DNA of 64,000 nucleotides from Nymphaea colorata (lineage: Eukaryota > Streptophyta > Magnoliopsida > Nymphaeales > Nymphaeaceae). Under the pieces are notes generated by a model that worked only from the letters and a program-made list of their open reading frames with translations, was not told where the DNA came from and made no database searches. Below, in pieces: positions 45,242 to 62,822 of this stretch. Position 1 is the stretch's first letter; each line of letters opens with the position of its first letter. The stretch lies in assembly GCF_008831285.2 (NCBI RefSeq), contig NC_045148.1, positions 9,677,001 to 9,741,000 of the forward strand, given 5' to 3'. The translations under genes were made by a program, and so were the position numbers.

Positions 45242-45272
45242 GGAAAGGTGTTTTGAATCTCTCAATCATATG

Positions 45273-45468
45273 AAAGGTGGATTTCCATTATTTTTTAAAA
45301 TCGTAACTGGGGCTCTGTCTCCTGTTATTGATAATTGGCCACTTTGATGAATGTTATTTAAAAGGTGGATTCCCAATATTTTTTAAATCATGACTGGGGC
45401 GTGGACAATTGGACCTTCTCTCTCTGTCTCCTGTTATTGATAATTGGCCACTTTGATGAATGTTATCT
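45273..45468. repeat. Tandem duplication (88 and 108 bp units)
   Basis: AAAGGTGGATT starts both 45273 and 45361. Both units contain CTGGGGC, then CTGTCTCCTGTTATTGATAA and TTGGCCACTTTGATGAATGT. The second has about 20 extra bases (GTGGACAATTGGACCTTC). It lies immediately after the three-unit array, so local duplication has been frequent here. Confidence 0.85.
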
Positions 45469-46344
45469 AAGCAGATATGAGCGATTAGCTGCTGGGGCCA
45501 ACCTAATCTCTACTCGGCAATTGGATCCCATTTGGCCCCACAATTTCAAAAGTGAAGACGGGTTAACTGTTCGTCTCCGTGCCCTCTTGCTTCAAGAACT
45601 CGCAGATAAGATGCTCTCTGCTTCTGCGCTACCTGGCCTTTGCAGCAGCCATGTTTTTCTCAGAACACGATCTCCTCCTAGATAGGCCTCCCATTATTTA
45701 GATTCGGACCCCACATCTCTGCAAGCAACCGTCAGTTTTCAGTTTGATCATTAAAAGCATTCATTATTTCCGTTCTCCAATTGTACATTGCAATCAAGTT
45801 GACAAATTGGGGGTTGGGGGCTGGCACTAACTGCACAAGTTGCAGCAGCAAAGCGGTAACGTGCATTCGCCTCTTCCCATAATGCTGATTCATGAGAGAA
45901 AATCCAGTTGCACACATTGTTTCGAGGGTTCCTGGTTTTGCAGCACACTGCGTGTGGAGCAGGGAATACGCATGGCGTGCAATCTGCAAGCTTGTAAATG
46001 TAAGACTTCAAACAATGAGCCATTGAAGATCCGGCGTGTTTTACTAAACATGTATCATAAGCGCACTGGTCTTCTTAGTTCATTATGTCCAGGTCTTCAA
46101 TCTGTAGTGTAAACTGTGGGGCTTATCACTTATGCAGGATAATGGTGTCCGAGCATATCACTTTGGCATCCTTTCCTCTGGGTTAGACCAAGTTTGATGC
46201 AGTTACAGTAACTTCGGAACTTAGAGGAAGCATCCACGCCAAAGAAGTAACTGATTAATGAAGTGATCGATGTTACCCATGAAGCGGCTCATGTGTTATA
46301 ATATGAAAATGTCATGAATGAATGCAAATATAAGCAAGCAAGGC

Positions 46345-46406
<62 letters not shown>

Positions 46407-47644
46407 TCAGGGAGCAGAAGAGCTGCTAAAAAATTGGGTGGAAGGAAGTCCAGACGAGTAAATGCGGAAAGATGATAAATTGGGTATGAAATCGATGAGC
46501 GCATGTCCATGTTTTGTCTTTATATCTGTTGATCTGATGATTATGGTGGAACAGTTGATCTGGAACCCTAGTTTTGACTGAAGGAAAGGATGGTCCCCTT
46601 GCCTGCGTTTCATGAACACCTGTGCTTACGATTCTGAAGCAAGAAAAAGAAAAATGCTGCAGCAGCAGTAACAAAGGACAGCAACTATTGATGACAAAAA
46701 CTGGGCCTTGATGACAAGAAATAGACCACTAACGCTTCTAAAACTTTAATGAAAAGAACAAATTCAAAGTGGGAATTTAGTCCGTGAGCTCTCACTTCTC
46801 AAGAATGCTTCCAAATTCACACCTTTTCCTTTCCTTTGTTGTGGGTGGGAGAAGCAGGATCAAATGGATTCGGGATCAGGGGCACTCTGTCATCCTTTAT
46901 GAAGAATATTACAGGCAATCCAGAAAAACAAATTTAATTCTGTTACCGGGCAACTTGCGTTTACACCTTCGCCTTCCAATAAAATGGGCAGATCAGCAGA
47001 GTAGTGAATTGGATTCTTCTCGTTCTGGTGCTTCATCTCAATGCCTTCCAGCCATGAGGTGGGCATTTCTTCTGCCAAAGTTTAAGGGAAAAGTTTCCGC
47101 TTTGTGGGAGCATGAAAACAGGTTCCTCCAATTGAAGACACTCAAGACCTTATGCTGCTGAGAGAAGCAGGTTATTTCAATCAATGGCTCTTCAGGTGAT
47201 CTTCTGCAAAGATGATTTTGGTTCCCATCATCATAGGGATGGCGCTTCTCGATTGCATCAAGTCAGAAGAGAATTCAGAGCATTTACTGAATTTAATAAA
47301 ATTTCCAGGTTATCTGCTGCTTCTGGTCAGGGTCCAGATACGTGATCACAGTATCCCTCTAAGAAATAAAAAGAAAACAAGCTGATGCTTGATGTGCCTC
47401 CCTCGGACCCAACCGAATTTTTTTTTTTAAAAAAAAAACCCCACAAGCAATAAAAGAATATTAAAATCTCATTATTGAGATGCTAGATACATTTTCCTGA
47501 GAAACATAATAACTACTTTTCCTTGTCCTTTTTAGGCAAGTGTTTTACCATTAGAACAACGATATCCTTCATCCCCAAAAAGATGCACGAAAAAAGGAAA
47601 TGAAGATAAGAAAGGTGAGGAACAAAAATATGCATTGTAGAACT
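45469..47644. other. Stretch without a supported gene, downstream of GA2ox
   Basis: Open frames of 60-125 codons occur on both strands (for example 46784-47161 plus) but none has a recognisable domain or splice pattern. It holds the GA microsatellite at 46348-46404. At about 47529-47578, read on the minus strand, GTTCTAATGGTAAAACACTT resembles a tRNA D-arm but lacks the rest of a tRNA. Confidence 0.45.
46348..46404. repeat. (GA)n microsatellite, about 28 units
   Basis: An uninterrupted GA run. Confidence 0.95.
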
Positions 47645-53599
<5,955 letters not shown>

Positions 53600-54012
53600 A
53601 AATTTTTGGCTGAAGGACACTAATTCAAAGAACTTTAAACCTTAGGAACTAGTTCCTGAAATGCTTGAATAGTACTAAGCAAATAAATGCAAGACACCAA
53701 TGAACGAATAAGGGAACGATTAGAGACAACAAATATATAAACAGATAAATTTTGTGGGACTGCATGGACAACTGCCTGCACAAATCCACATGTGGCTCTG
53801 ATATTTGAGTAAAATTTTTAACTGAAGGACACTGATTCAAAGAACTTTAAACCTTTCAAATACATACTGAAATGCTTGACTAGTACTAAGCAAATGAATG
53901 AAAGACACCAGTGTATGAATAAAAGAACCATTAGAGACAACCAATATGTAAGCAGATAAATTTTGTGAGACTGCAACAACTGCCCGCACAAATCCACATG
54001 TGGTTCTGCTAC
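53600..54012. repeat. Tandem duplication, period about 212 bp
   Basis: AAATTTTTGGCTGAAGGACA at 53600 is matched by AAATTTTTAACTGAAGGACA at 53812. Both units then contain ATTCAAAGAACTTTAAACCT, GCTTGA.TAGTACTAAGC, AGATAAATTTTGTG and CACAAATCCACATGTGG. Similarity is high but imperfect. A GTGGCGGAGTC word just before unit 1 ties them to the dispersed repeat family. Confidence 0.85.
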
Positions 54013-54121
54013 TGGTATAGATAACATGAGCTTAGCTGGTATATTGCTTGTAGAGACAAAGACCAGCGGGGCACGTGCACTCACACGATAACATATACAT
54101 AAAGTGGATGAAATTGCAATC

Positions 54122-54290
54122 AGTGGCGGAGCTAGGAATTTTGGGATGAGAAGCACTAATTGAAAAGTTCTTGCACCCAAAAGGGCACCACCATATATAA
54201 ATGAACAAGTATGAAAATAAAGAGTTTTAATTTGTGAGGCCAGTGTGGGCAACTGCCGATGCCTGTGTCTCTGCCACTGACTGAAATATT
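54122..54290 (+). repeat. Dispersed repeat family member
   Basis: Starts AGTGGCGGAGCTAGGAATTT, continues GATGAGAAGCACTAATT and ends near GTGTGGGCAACTGCCGATGC. It is a third, shorter relative beside the 53600-54012 duplication. Confidence 0.6.
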
Positions 54291-57200
54291 GAAGCCATGA
54301 AGGGGGCCAGATATTTTGACTAGGTTTTTTTGGTTGCCAGTGATGCATCAGATCATTTGTGGAGATCAGAAACACCACTTGAATCTTATGTCTTTTTCAA
54401 GAAAGATTAACATCTTTAGTTACAAGTTCTTCAAACTTCATTGTGACCATTTAGAGGACAGAGCTGATCCTTCTTGCGAGTTAAAAATAAAAATTACTGT
54501 ACTCTAAACTCTTTCTTAAAATTTTTACATGCAATTCTATACATATTAGAAGAAACTTAGATTTAATTTCAAAATGCAGCTTTCAGCTAAAATAGATTTT
54601 TGTAATTTTGTTGTTAAATTTAAAAGGCTAATTATCACCTTAATTTCGTGTCTCAAGTAAATCTCATGATCCCTTATCATGCTTTGTAAGGAGAGAGACA
54701 CGACATGAGGATAGTTAGCAACATTCTATAACAAATGCAAGCAAACGAAAGGAATGATTGAAGATTTGTCTTGTTCACATTGTTTCAAAAATTATTTGCA
54801 AGAAAACCAGTTCTGCCTAAAGCTGTTCTTGCTTCTGCCCTTATAATAAACTACTTCTTGACGATCGTTTAAACTGTTGGGGGGAGGCAGATTATGATTA
54901 CTGTAGCAATTTAATGTTCTCGGTTCTCGAAATTATCACTTCTCAGTTTCAAATTTTACGAAACATATGAGCTATTGTAGCTGCAGAAACCGCACTCAAG
55001 TCATGTCATGAGAAAATGAAGAACAGATACCTGTAAAATCATGGAGATCACATCTACGTTGTGAAATTACAGAAATGTTAGAAGTGCCAGAAATGCTGGT
55101 GTATACGTGTCTATTGCATATTTGTGGTTCCTCCACATGGGCAGTCTGTCCTTCTCCATTCTCTGTTCGCACAGGAAATGGCAATGCTACATAAAACGTG
55201 AAATTTCTCAGTTTACAATCCTGAAAAGTTCCCTTCTTCTTTCCTTTTTCAGTGGTGCACTTTGCTTTTCCTCTGAAAGATGTAATATTATAGAACAACC
55301 AGTTGCATCATGTGTAGCCTCCTCTTTTGAAGATTTGCAGAAAAGATCCGTTCTGATCTTCAATTTTGAAGTACAATTTGGTTGTGGAATATATTCATCA
55401 ATAGATATGGGTCATTTCTTAAGATCTTGAATTTGAGACTATAAAGCTGGCAAAAAACAACAGTCTTCTGTGGGATTTGAAGCATCAAACACAGATCCCG
55501 TGATTTGATTGTGTACGTATAGTTGTTAGTGGAAAGAAATAATCAAGCTAACAGTCTGAACATGATTGAAGTCTGAAATTATTTGTTCAACTATCCGAAA
55601 TCAATTGCACCCTTTTCACCCTTGAAGTTAGGTGGAGCATGCTTACCACCGTTATCGATAAACTCAGAAATCTCAGGTGACCAACGCGGGAATTAGCTTA
55701 GGCTCCCACAGGCAAGCGTCTTTAATCAAATTTTCATTAGCAGAAAGTGCATATACTTAGTGTTCGAGTTCTGCCATGGGAAAGAAGCCATGCCAATGGC
55801 GGAACCAGAAATTTCTAGTTGAAGGGCAAGTCCTTCAAAAAAATCGATAACTGAAACTGCGCTGTCATGCGTGAGTTCTTGTGAAGGATTGGGAGTAGCA
55901 AGATCCAGAGACCATGAAAAGTAGAGTAGATGCATATATGATAACCAGATATATCTGAACGTGCAGTTTCTACACAGTGAATCAACAGAAACGGATAGTG
56001 ACTTAGTTACTCCTGAAAATAGTCTGAGTTCTGTTTGTGCCACAAAAGGAATGCAGATTCGCCGGATATCTGAAACCAGTGTTGTAAAAATGGGTCTGAA
56101 TTGGCTTGTTGGAATCAAACTGGAGGCAAATAACTCGATTCACTGGTTGGTAGAATATTGGTTCCTCAAGTCTTTGCCTTCAGTAACTTTTTCTGGTTTT
56201 TCATCTTCTTTCCTGATATATGCAAAGGGTGTCTTCGTTTGTAAACTTCAGCAACATTCATCTCTCACAATTGAACTACCGATTGGATTTCATATCGTAA
56301 TTAACCTCAAAGGGACAATATTCTTATGCATGTCACCATCCTTTTATCCTTAGTTGGTTAAAGTTTTCCAAAGTTTTCACCATGAAAGCCACCTTTTACT
56401 GATAAATTTTTTTATTTAGACCTAAGGTTTAGTGGATTCATATTGCCATCGGTGGGTCGTTCATGTTCAACTATGGTCTTAAGATCTTAAACAAATTAAG
56501 TCCTTATTAATCCCAGAATAGAGTTGCCTGCATGCCTAGGCTTATATATGCAGGGGTACGTATTTGAACTCTTTCATTTCTAATGAACAACTGGAAATTT
56601 TTAGTAGCAAATAGCGCTAGAAAATAGCCACGATCGTGCATCTGTACTTCAACATTCAACAACAGATTTTTGTTAAAATTATTCTCTTGACTAGGAAAAC
56701 AACAAAGAAAAAGAAGAGGAAAAGGAGCACATGAAGATACAAACACACCGCTTCTGTCTAGAACTGTAGTAAAAGAAAGTCACTTTTCACTTGTCAATGT
56801 TTCACATTCTACAGTATCCCATGAGGGGTTGCTCCTCTCCCAGGGCACCATATCTGAGAGATGTCAGATATCTCATTCTTGTGACCTAAAATTTGGTTAT
56901 CAAAGGCAAAACATAGTACTATTGGTAAGGATCTACAGTTTTTACATGCATAGTTGTTAGAAAAGTTATGGACCAGGAGCTCAATTCACTGTGAAGTTGG
57001 CATTTTTTAGATATCACTAGAATATGTTCCATCTCTAAAGGGAATAACGCTTAAGAAGAACAAAAAGTGTGATGATTCTGATCATACTTAGAATGTTTAG
57101 TTGATTTCATTCATTTCCTGCCTAGGAAATTTATAAGGTTTGTAAACTTTGCCAGTGGGCCGTGGGCATCGCTTGGTTCAGATTGGCTAGGAGAACCCAG

Positions 57201-58025
57201 ATCGGAACTGTAAGCACATTGCCACGCTACTTCTGTAATTGGCAGCAGTCTGTCCAACCTCAGCTTGTTCATAAAAGAATGAAACTTCTACGCAAACTCA
57301 AGCCACGCAGAACTTAAATTTAAATCAAAAGCAATTCCAGGAAAGTAAGAAAAAGCAGGAAATGCTGATCAATTTTGGTGGAAATCTCATTCCCAGATAA
57401 CTTTAATCGTGTATGCTTTACCTTACTGTCATGTATGAGGAGATACTCTTAATGGGCTGTCATGATATGAAATTCATCCTAAGTTAGGGTAGATCCAATA
57501 CAATTACTTCAAAAAATGAAAAAAAAAATAGTATCCAACTAAGAAATCTGATCAGATTCGAAACTAAGATATGATAACTGATCGTGCACACATCCGGATT
57601 TGTATTTAAATAAATATCCAATCCAATTCAAATCAGATTTACTATTAAATAAGTATCCTATTTGTTGGAAGTCGGTTCTTAATATATTGTAAAGCGATTC
57701 GGGTTCGGCTTAAAGGATGGCTTCGTATTCAGATTGGACTCAAAAAATGTGAATTCAGAATCGGATTCGGATATCTTATACACTTTTGTTCATTTGTATT
57801 CCAATCTGGATTTAACAAGGGGCCTACATTAGGAATCGAGGAGAGGGGGTCTAACTTAAAACCTATGAAGATGCAAGGTTTGCAGATTCTCCATGTAAAC
57901 TTTCGCATCTTTGAATGTAATTTCATATCTTTATTTAAAAAAACTAAGAATTTAAAACTCTCCAATATAAGATCTTAAAAGCTTAAATCACCTCATATAT
58001 AAGATATGGGGAATCAAACACATAT
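54291..58025. other. Stretch without a confidently assigned gene; two open frames of note
   Basis: Open frames at 55107-55430 (+, 107 codons) and 55961-56353 (+, 130 codons) read like ordinary protein in part (NIIEQPVASCVASSFEDLQK and SESTETDSDLVTPENS). Splice-like words stand near each (TTTTTCAG before 55252, GTGCAG before 55969). I recognise no family, and no longer joined frame could be built, so they may be pieces of a decayed gene or chance. A GGCGGAACCAGAAATTTCT repeat start lies at about 55798. Around 57540-57760 there are CCGGATTTG / GATTCGGGTTCGG repeat words. Confidence 0.35.
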
Positions 58026-58140
58026 TTCTTATATCATATCTAACCCAATAGCAACTTGGCAGTGGAACAAAGTGGGCACGCAGTCATGCCCGCTTTTGTA
58101 CCACTGCCAAGCTGCGATTGAGTTAGATGTGATATAAGAA
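58026..58140. repeat. 115-nt imperfect hairpin (possible MIRNA-like precursor or snap-back MITE)
   Basis: The left arm 58026-58078 and the right arm 58087-58140 are inverted repeats of 53 and 54 bases with five substitutions and one single-base gap, around a loop of about 8 nt. Several mismatches become G:U pairs in one or other transcript. The core TTGGCAGTGG...GGGCA pairs with TGCCCGC...CCACTGCCAA. A single long stem, small loop and few bulges fit a plant miRNA precursor or a short MITE. I do not recognise the sequence as a known miRNA. Confidence 0.8.
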
Positions 58141-61100
58141 TTATGACTGTTGTAAAATGACATTTGCTCTATGTTTTTTGCAGAGATTTAGTGTTTGATA
58201 GCCTTGGATTTTACATTCGAGGCTGCATAATAAGATGTGTATTTGGACAGGGATTTTTCATGCTACATGATAAAAATCATGAATTTAAAGTGAGATGAGT
58301 GATAGTTTGATCTTAAATCCATCGATTTCAGATCACCGTGGATCAGTGAAACAAACAAAACCTCAGTGTTTAGATGACATTGAATTAACAGAACAACTGC
58401 AAGGACCAGTTGTTTCTTTCCTTGAATAGAAGAGGATTTAGCCGCTGGCTGGCCCTTCCAGATCCGACTGTACCAATCAGGTCTACCTGGGGTGGCAAAA
58501 GGTGGGCTGCCTTTGAAAACGAAAAAAAAATTCAGAATTTGTCGGAGGTGAAAAAAGAGTAGGAAAAACGAAATGGTTCAATTGTTAACACATAACAAAT
58601 AACAAATAATTACAGCAACGTTTGTTTTCTGAAAAATTGAATGATGATTCTCGCTAGCTAAAATCACTCAACAGGGCCGTGCCATGCATCATGCAAGGAA
58701 AAAAAAAGTGATGAACATTTTAATAGTGCAATACCCTTTTTATCTTTATTTTTTGTCTATCATGATAGATTAGACGGCTGGTATAAGTGAGGTTGACTGT
58801 AGCTATCGCCATTCATTCACTATGTATATATATATATAATATATATATAGCCAATGAACTAAAATATTTCATTTGTTGATTAAGACGCTGGTGGGTCTGA
58901 TCCAGCTGTCCATGGAGCCATGTTGGTGTCGGGAGAGTTTTTAATTTCTGCCCACAGCGACAGACGGATGCAAATAATTATGCATAAGCACTCATTAAAA
59001 AGTTTTAATTTAGGAAACTTTCGCATAGTATGCAATCAGATGACACCTGATAAGAACAGTTGTTGTAATCCTTTCCAAATTGAATATACAATTTAATTTG
59101 AATCAACGAAGCTTTCCATTTTTAAATGCTGAGATCATATACAGGGGTCATAAATATTTTATCATTAGTGGTTGGTTCCCAATAAATAGAGTAGACCAAT
59201 ATGTACATGATCAGTTCTTTATCTGTATTTTCAAGGTTAGCTTTGACTATCAAGTATTTAATATAATAAAACTCAGGCGGCAACGTATGGCATGATTAAA
59301 GTTGAACTAAAGTCTTCAATTTGACACTTTTCGTGCTTATTTTTATAAAAAGACTAAAGTAATGATAAAATTTTAAGAAAATCACCATTTCCAAACCCCT
59401 TTTCGGTTCCTAATTTCATAACAAAACGACCTCCCTTTTATGATTTCATAGAATGGCTAGGGTTTTCATAAAAACTATCAAAAGGGACGGCGTATGCCCA
59501 CCCTTAAGTAAGGGCTTGAGGTGAATTGTCAATAATTTGAAAAATTGAAAGATATCAATGGCAATTTTTTTAAATATTATTCTCCAAAGATAAGTTACAA
59601 TATATAGTTTTGTCTAACATTTTTGTTTCCCAGGTTAACAAAATTCATTATCGGCACTTAATTATTAGAGAGGTAGCTTTTAGTAGAAAATCTTGCTTTT
59701 TTTAAGAAGAAAAATTCACAAATTGGAATTAAAAAACAAAAAGTAGCAGGAAAATGAATAAAAGAAACAACAGTTTATGTTACTGTCCATTGATGATGGC
59801 AGCTGTTATAGGCTGCCCACAAATAAACAAAACAAATGACACGTGCCAGCTGCCCAAATACCTAACTGGCCGCCCTTGAGACAAACATCCAGCATGATAT
59901 GACTGCATTCTGGAGCTGCAAAGATGTATAGTTATTAAATCGTTTACTAAGAAACATTCTTTCTAGAGTAGCTGTTAATATTCTTAAGAAAGTGTTTGAT
60001 CACAATAATGCAAATCTTACGATCTAGAACTTGAAATCAAAGGTGTTCCTTAGACCATTTGGATGTAATATAAAACATATCAATTACTGAAGAACAATTT
60101 CTCCATATGATCATAGGAATGCAAATTGCGATGATCTATTAACTCGAACATAGCTGCTTCATAGATCACTTGCTTTGATGTAAAGTATTCAAAAGTTGAG
60201 ATTTCTAGAACTAGAGCTTATAAGAACTTAATACTCTATATCTAAATAAAGATCTGACGCATTAGAATGTCCAGAAAATGAAAGAAAAGTGGAAAATTCA
60301 AGTGTAATTGCCAGAAATTACGCAGATACGTTGCATCAAATGCCTGGTTCGTCGCCGTCTGCGTCGTAAGGGATGAGGGAGGGCGTCACTCTCCCCACCA
60401 ACCATATTAGCTGCCGCCTACCGATTGAAAGCTGTCTCTACATCTTTCGCCATCACAAAGTAGGTTTGTCAGTAGGGACGTAAACGATGTCGTTTCAGAC
60501 TCAAATAATCTGGAAAGGAGAAAAGATTCATTCCGAATCAAGTCACTGTAACAAAGATAATCGAATATCAAAGCCATTAGATGGCAACCATATGTGGCAG
60601 AAAACACCAAAAAAGGAGAAGGAAAACGAACAGCAGACTGTTTTATCTGCCAGAAAACACCGAAAAGGAACAAGAAAAAACACAACATAGATTACTTTAT
60701 CGCCCAAGCTTCATCAGCCAGCATTTTATTGGCTCATATTAGTAGGTTCATTGAAACAGGTTAGCACAATAATTAAGTTTTGTTCTTGAAAATACCCAAA
60801 ATGAGTAAAACCAAGGACTCTCTTGAATGGTACCCAAGGTGTTGTAGGGCACTAACTAGCAAGACAGTCCACATCAAAATTTGATATTCAAATTTCATGG
60901 TCGCTGCCACTACCAAGTGCACTTCTCTTGGACTGTAGTAGGTAGGGCGGAGGGAAGGGGGGCCTGCCTAGGCCATGGCCCCACCCCAGCCAATGATTTT
61001 TTTTATCATTGAAAAAAATAATATTTTTTAATTACGTAATGTATTTTTTGTATTAAAATTCAGTTTGGCCCTACTGAGATCCAAAGATAGGATTGTTGGC

Positions 61101-62284
61101 CTGCCCTTAATTAGGGGTGATGGACACAAAGGAGAAGCTTAACCAATCACCTTGAAAAAGTAAAGACAATGACCCACTTAAGTTCCACCAATTCATCAAT
61201 AAATAACCATTAAAGGTCTCCATCTACCGGGTAAGCGGGTTGAATTGAAGACTTTGGAGTTGGAGGAGATTAGATTGTTCTAAGCGCTTGCATGTACAAA
61301 ATAAGAGGGTGTTTGATAGCCTTGGATCTCAAAACAAATAGGAGATCCCAATGCCTCCTTATGGTCATTAAAATTGAAAGAGAACTCGCTCAATGGCTGA
61401 ACACCGGAGGGATATTTCCATCTTTTTATTGGGGATTCAGTTTTCTCACCCTTGTAGGGAGAGTGAGTTAATTTCCATCTTATTCATCACTAGTTGTGAT
61501 AATGTTCACTTTTTACCCCAAAGAAAGAAAGGTATAATTTATATGAAATGTGATGAGAGAGAGAAAGGTATACTTTATACGAAATGTGATGAGAGAGAGA
61601 GAGTGAAATTAGCAAGTAAAAATATCATAAACTTAGTGGCTAAGGAGCCATGAGAGGGAGAGAGAGAGATTGCAGTACAACTTGTTAGAATCCCAAAGTA
61701 AAATACCAACAGATTGCGCATCGTTGGGCCCAGGTCCATCATTTTGCATTTTACAGAAAGAGAGCGATAGACGTGTATATGAGCATATCCGGTCATCCTC
61801 CAAATCACATTCCGAAAATGATCTGACATCTCAACCGTGAATTGGTCAAACAATTAAGCTCTCTGTTGGACACGGTAAGGCATTTTTCTCATATGCTCTC
61901 TCTGTCGGAATTTGATATTTCTCAACTCCAAGTTTAATAAATTGAGAGTCCAATATTTGTTGCGAGAAAGAAGCGTACAACATGTAGAAAAGGCCAACAA
62001 TGAGCCCCACTTTATTTAATTAAATATCTATACAAAGACAAATGAAATGACCCCATACAAAATCACTCCGGACAAATGACCCCATTATAAGAATATAAGG
62101 GGAGAGAGAACAAATGATGGTGATGGAATGAACCCAAATAAGACGAAGCAACAAGCACCGGTGTGTGTAATAAAAAAAATATATAAGAAAAAGAAGACAC
62201 CCCCGAGATCGGAAATCGAAAGCCTGCTGGCTGGATCCGCCGGAAGCCAAAACTCCAGCCAAAAGAAAGATCAGATCAGCCCCT
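58141..62284. other. Gene-free stretch downstream of the AG-peptide gene
   Basis: Mostly AT-rich. A TA-rich palindromic tract lies at 58825-58849. A dispersed-repeat relative (GGGCGGAGGG ... GGCCCCACC ... TGGCCCTACTGAG) lies at about 60941-61112, and GAGAGAGAAAGGTATA... is repeated imperfectly near 61555-61610. No gene is supported. The last few hundred bp before 62285 are the AG-peptide 3' UTR. Confidence 0.45.
60941..61112 (+). repeat. Dispersed repeat family relative
   Basis: GGTAGGGCGGAGGGAAGGGG, then GGCCATGGCCCCACC, an AT-rich middle and a GGCCCTACTGAGATCC end. The layout is like the other GGCGGA/GGCCC copies but divergent. Confidence 0.35.
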
Positions 62285-62479
62285 TCACCGCGAGAACAGC
62301 GCCGCGAAAGACATCAAGGTCGCGAAGGCGACGACGCCGAACGCCGGCAAGGTCACGGAGGAGTCGCTCTGCATGGACGGCGCCGGCGCCGAGGCGATCT
62401 GCGCCGAGACGGTGGCCGACGCGGCCACGAGGAGGACGAGGAGAAGGGAGAAGAGGGACGCGAGCCTCTGTGCCTCCAT
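62285..62479 (-). CDS. Classical arabinogalactan peptide (AG peptide), 64 aa
   Basis: A small secreted cell-surface proteoglycan of the AGP12-15/21-like kind. It starts at the ATG 62479-62477 (MEAQRLASLF). Residues about 1-27 form a signal peptide (SLLLVLLVAASATVSA|Q). Next comes a very short mature part, QIASAPAPSMQSDSS, with Ala-Pro and Ser-Pro-type sites (APAP) where prolines are hydroxylated and carry arabinogalactan. A hydrophobic C-terminus (LPAFGVVAFATLMSFAALF) follows, typical of a GPI-anchor signal. Length, order of parts and APAP core fit the family. No intron is needed. The region is GC-rich compared with its surroundings. Confidence 0.85.
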   Translation of the reverse strand: MEAQRLASLFSLLLVLLVAASATVSAQIASAPAPSMQSDSSVTLPAFGVVAFATLMSFAALFSR

Positions 62480-62604
62480 TGTCAATCGAACTCTCTAGAG
62501 AGAGAAAGAGATTGGAGCAAGGGAAGGCACGGAGGCGAGTGGATGCTGGAGGCGCAGAAGGCAAGAGGGGTATGGGGTGAAGAGATCGGAGGGGCTCAAG
62601 GGGC

Positions 62605-62612
62605 ATTTTATA
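62605..62612 (-). promoter_or_regulatory. TATA box of the AG-peptide gene
   Basis: TATAAAAT on the minus strand (in CCCTATAAAATGCCCC) lies about 126 bp before the ATG. This leaves a leader of about 95 nt if transcription starts some 30 bp downstream. Confidence 0.55.
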
Positions 62613-62750
62613 GGGAGAGAAGGACGTGGGGAGGAAGCAAAACGAGAGAAGAAAATAGAGCCGTTAGTAACGAACAGGTTGTCAAAAGGCCCTTTGCCCG
62701 TTCCTCCACCACTCACGCGCCCTTCCACGCCGCTCACGCGGCGGCCGATA

Positions 62751-62822
62751 ACGTGTCGAAACGGTCGAATTCGAAGCTTCGGCTCTCCCCGGCATGTGGG
62801 GTCCTCAACACGGAAACGTGGC
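62751..62822 (-). promoter_or_regulatory. Two ACGT-core elements (ABRE / G-box-like)
   Basis: On the plus strand ACGTGTC occurs at 62751-62757 and ACGTGGC at 62816-62822, about 140-215 bp upstream of the TATA box. Such words bind bZIP factors in ABA or light responses. Function is inferred from sequence only. Confidence 0.3.

Noticed and set aside
53818-54378. A 186-codon minus-strand open frame
   Set aside because: It runs antisense through the tandem repeat-family copies, and its translation is just the reverse of those repeats; no domain.
60411-60447. Minus-strand ATG reading MAKDVETAFNR followed by a GTAGGC donor-like word, reminiscent of PIP2 aquaporin N-termini
   Set aside because: Only about eight residues agree. 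No following aquaporin exon (NPA motifs, membrane spans) is present downstream on that strand.
62128-62606. Open frames of 150 (+) and 111 (-) codons over the AG-peptide gene
   Set aside because: They are Arg/Pro-rich shadows in other frames of the GC-rich AG-peptide locus. Only the frame with signal peptide, APAP core and GPI tail makes sense.
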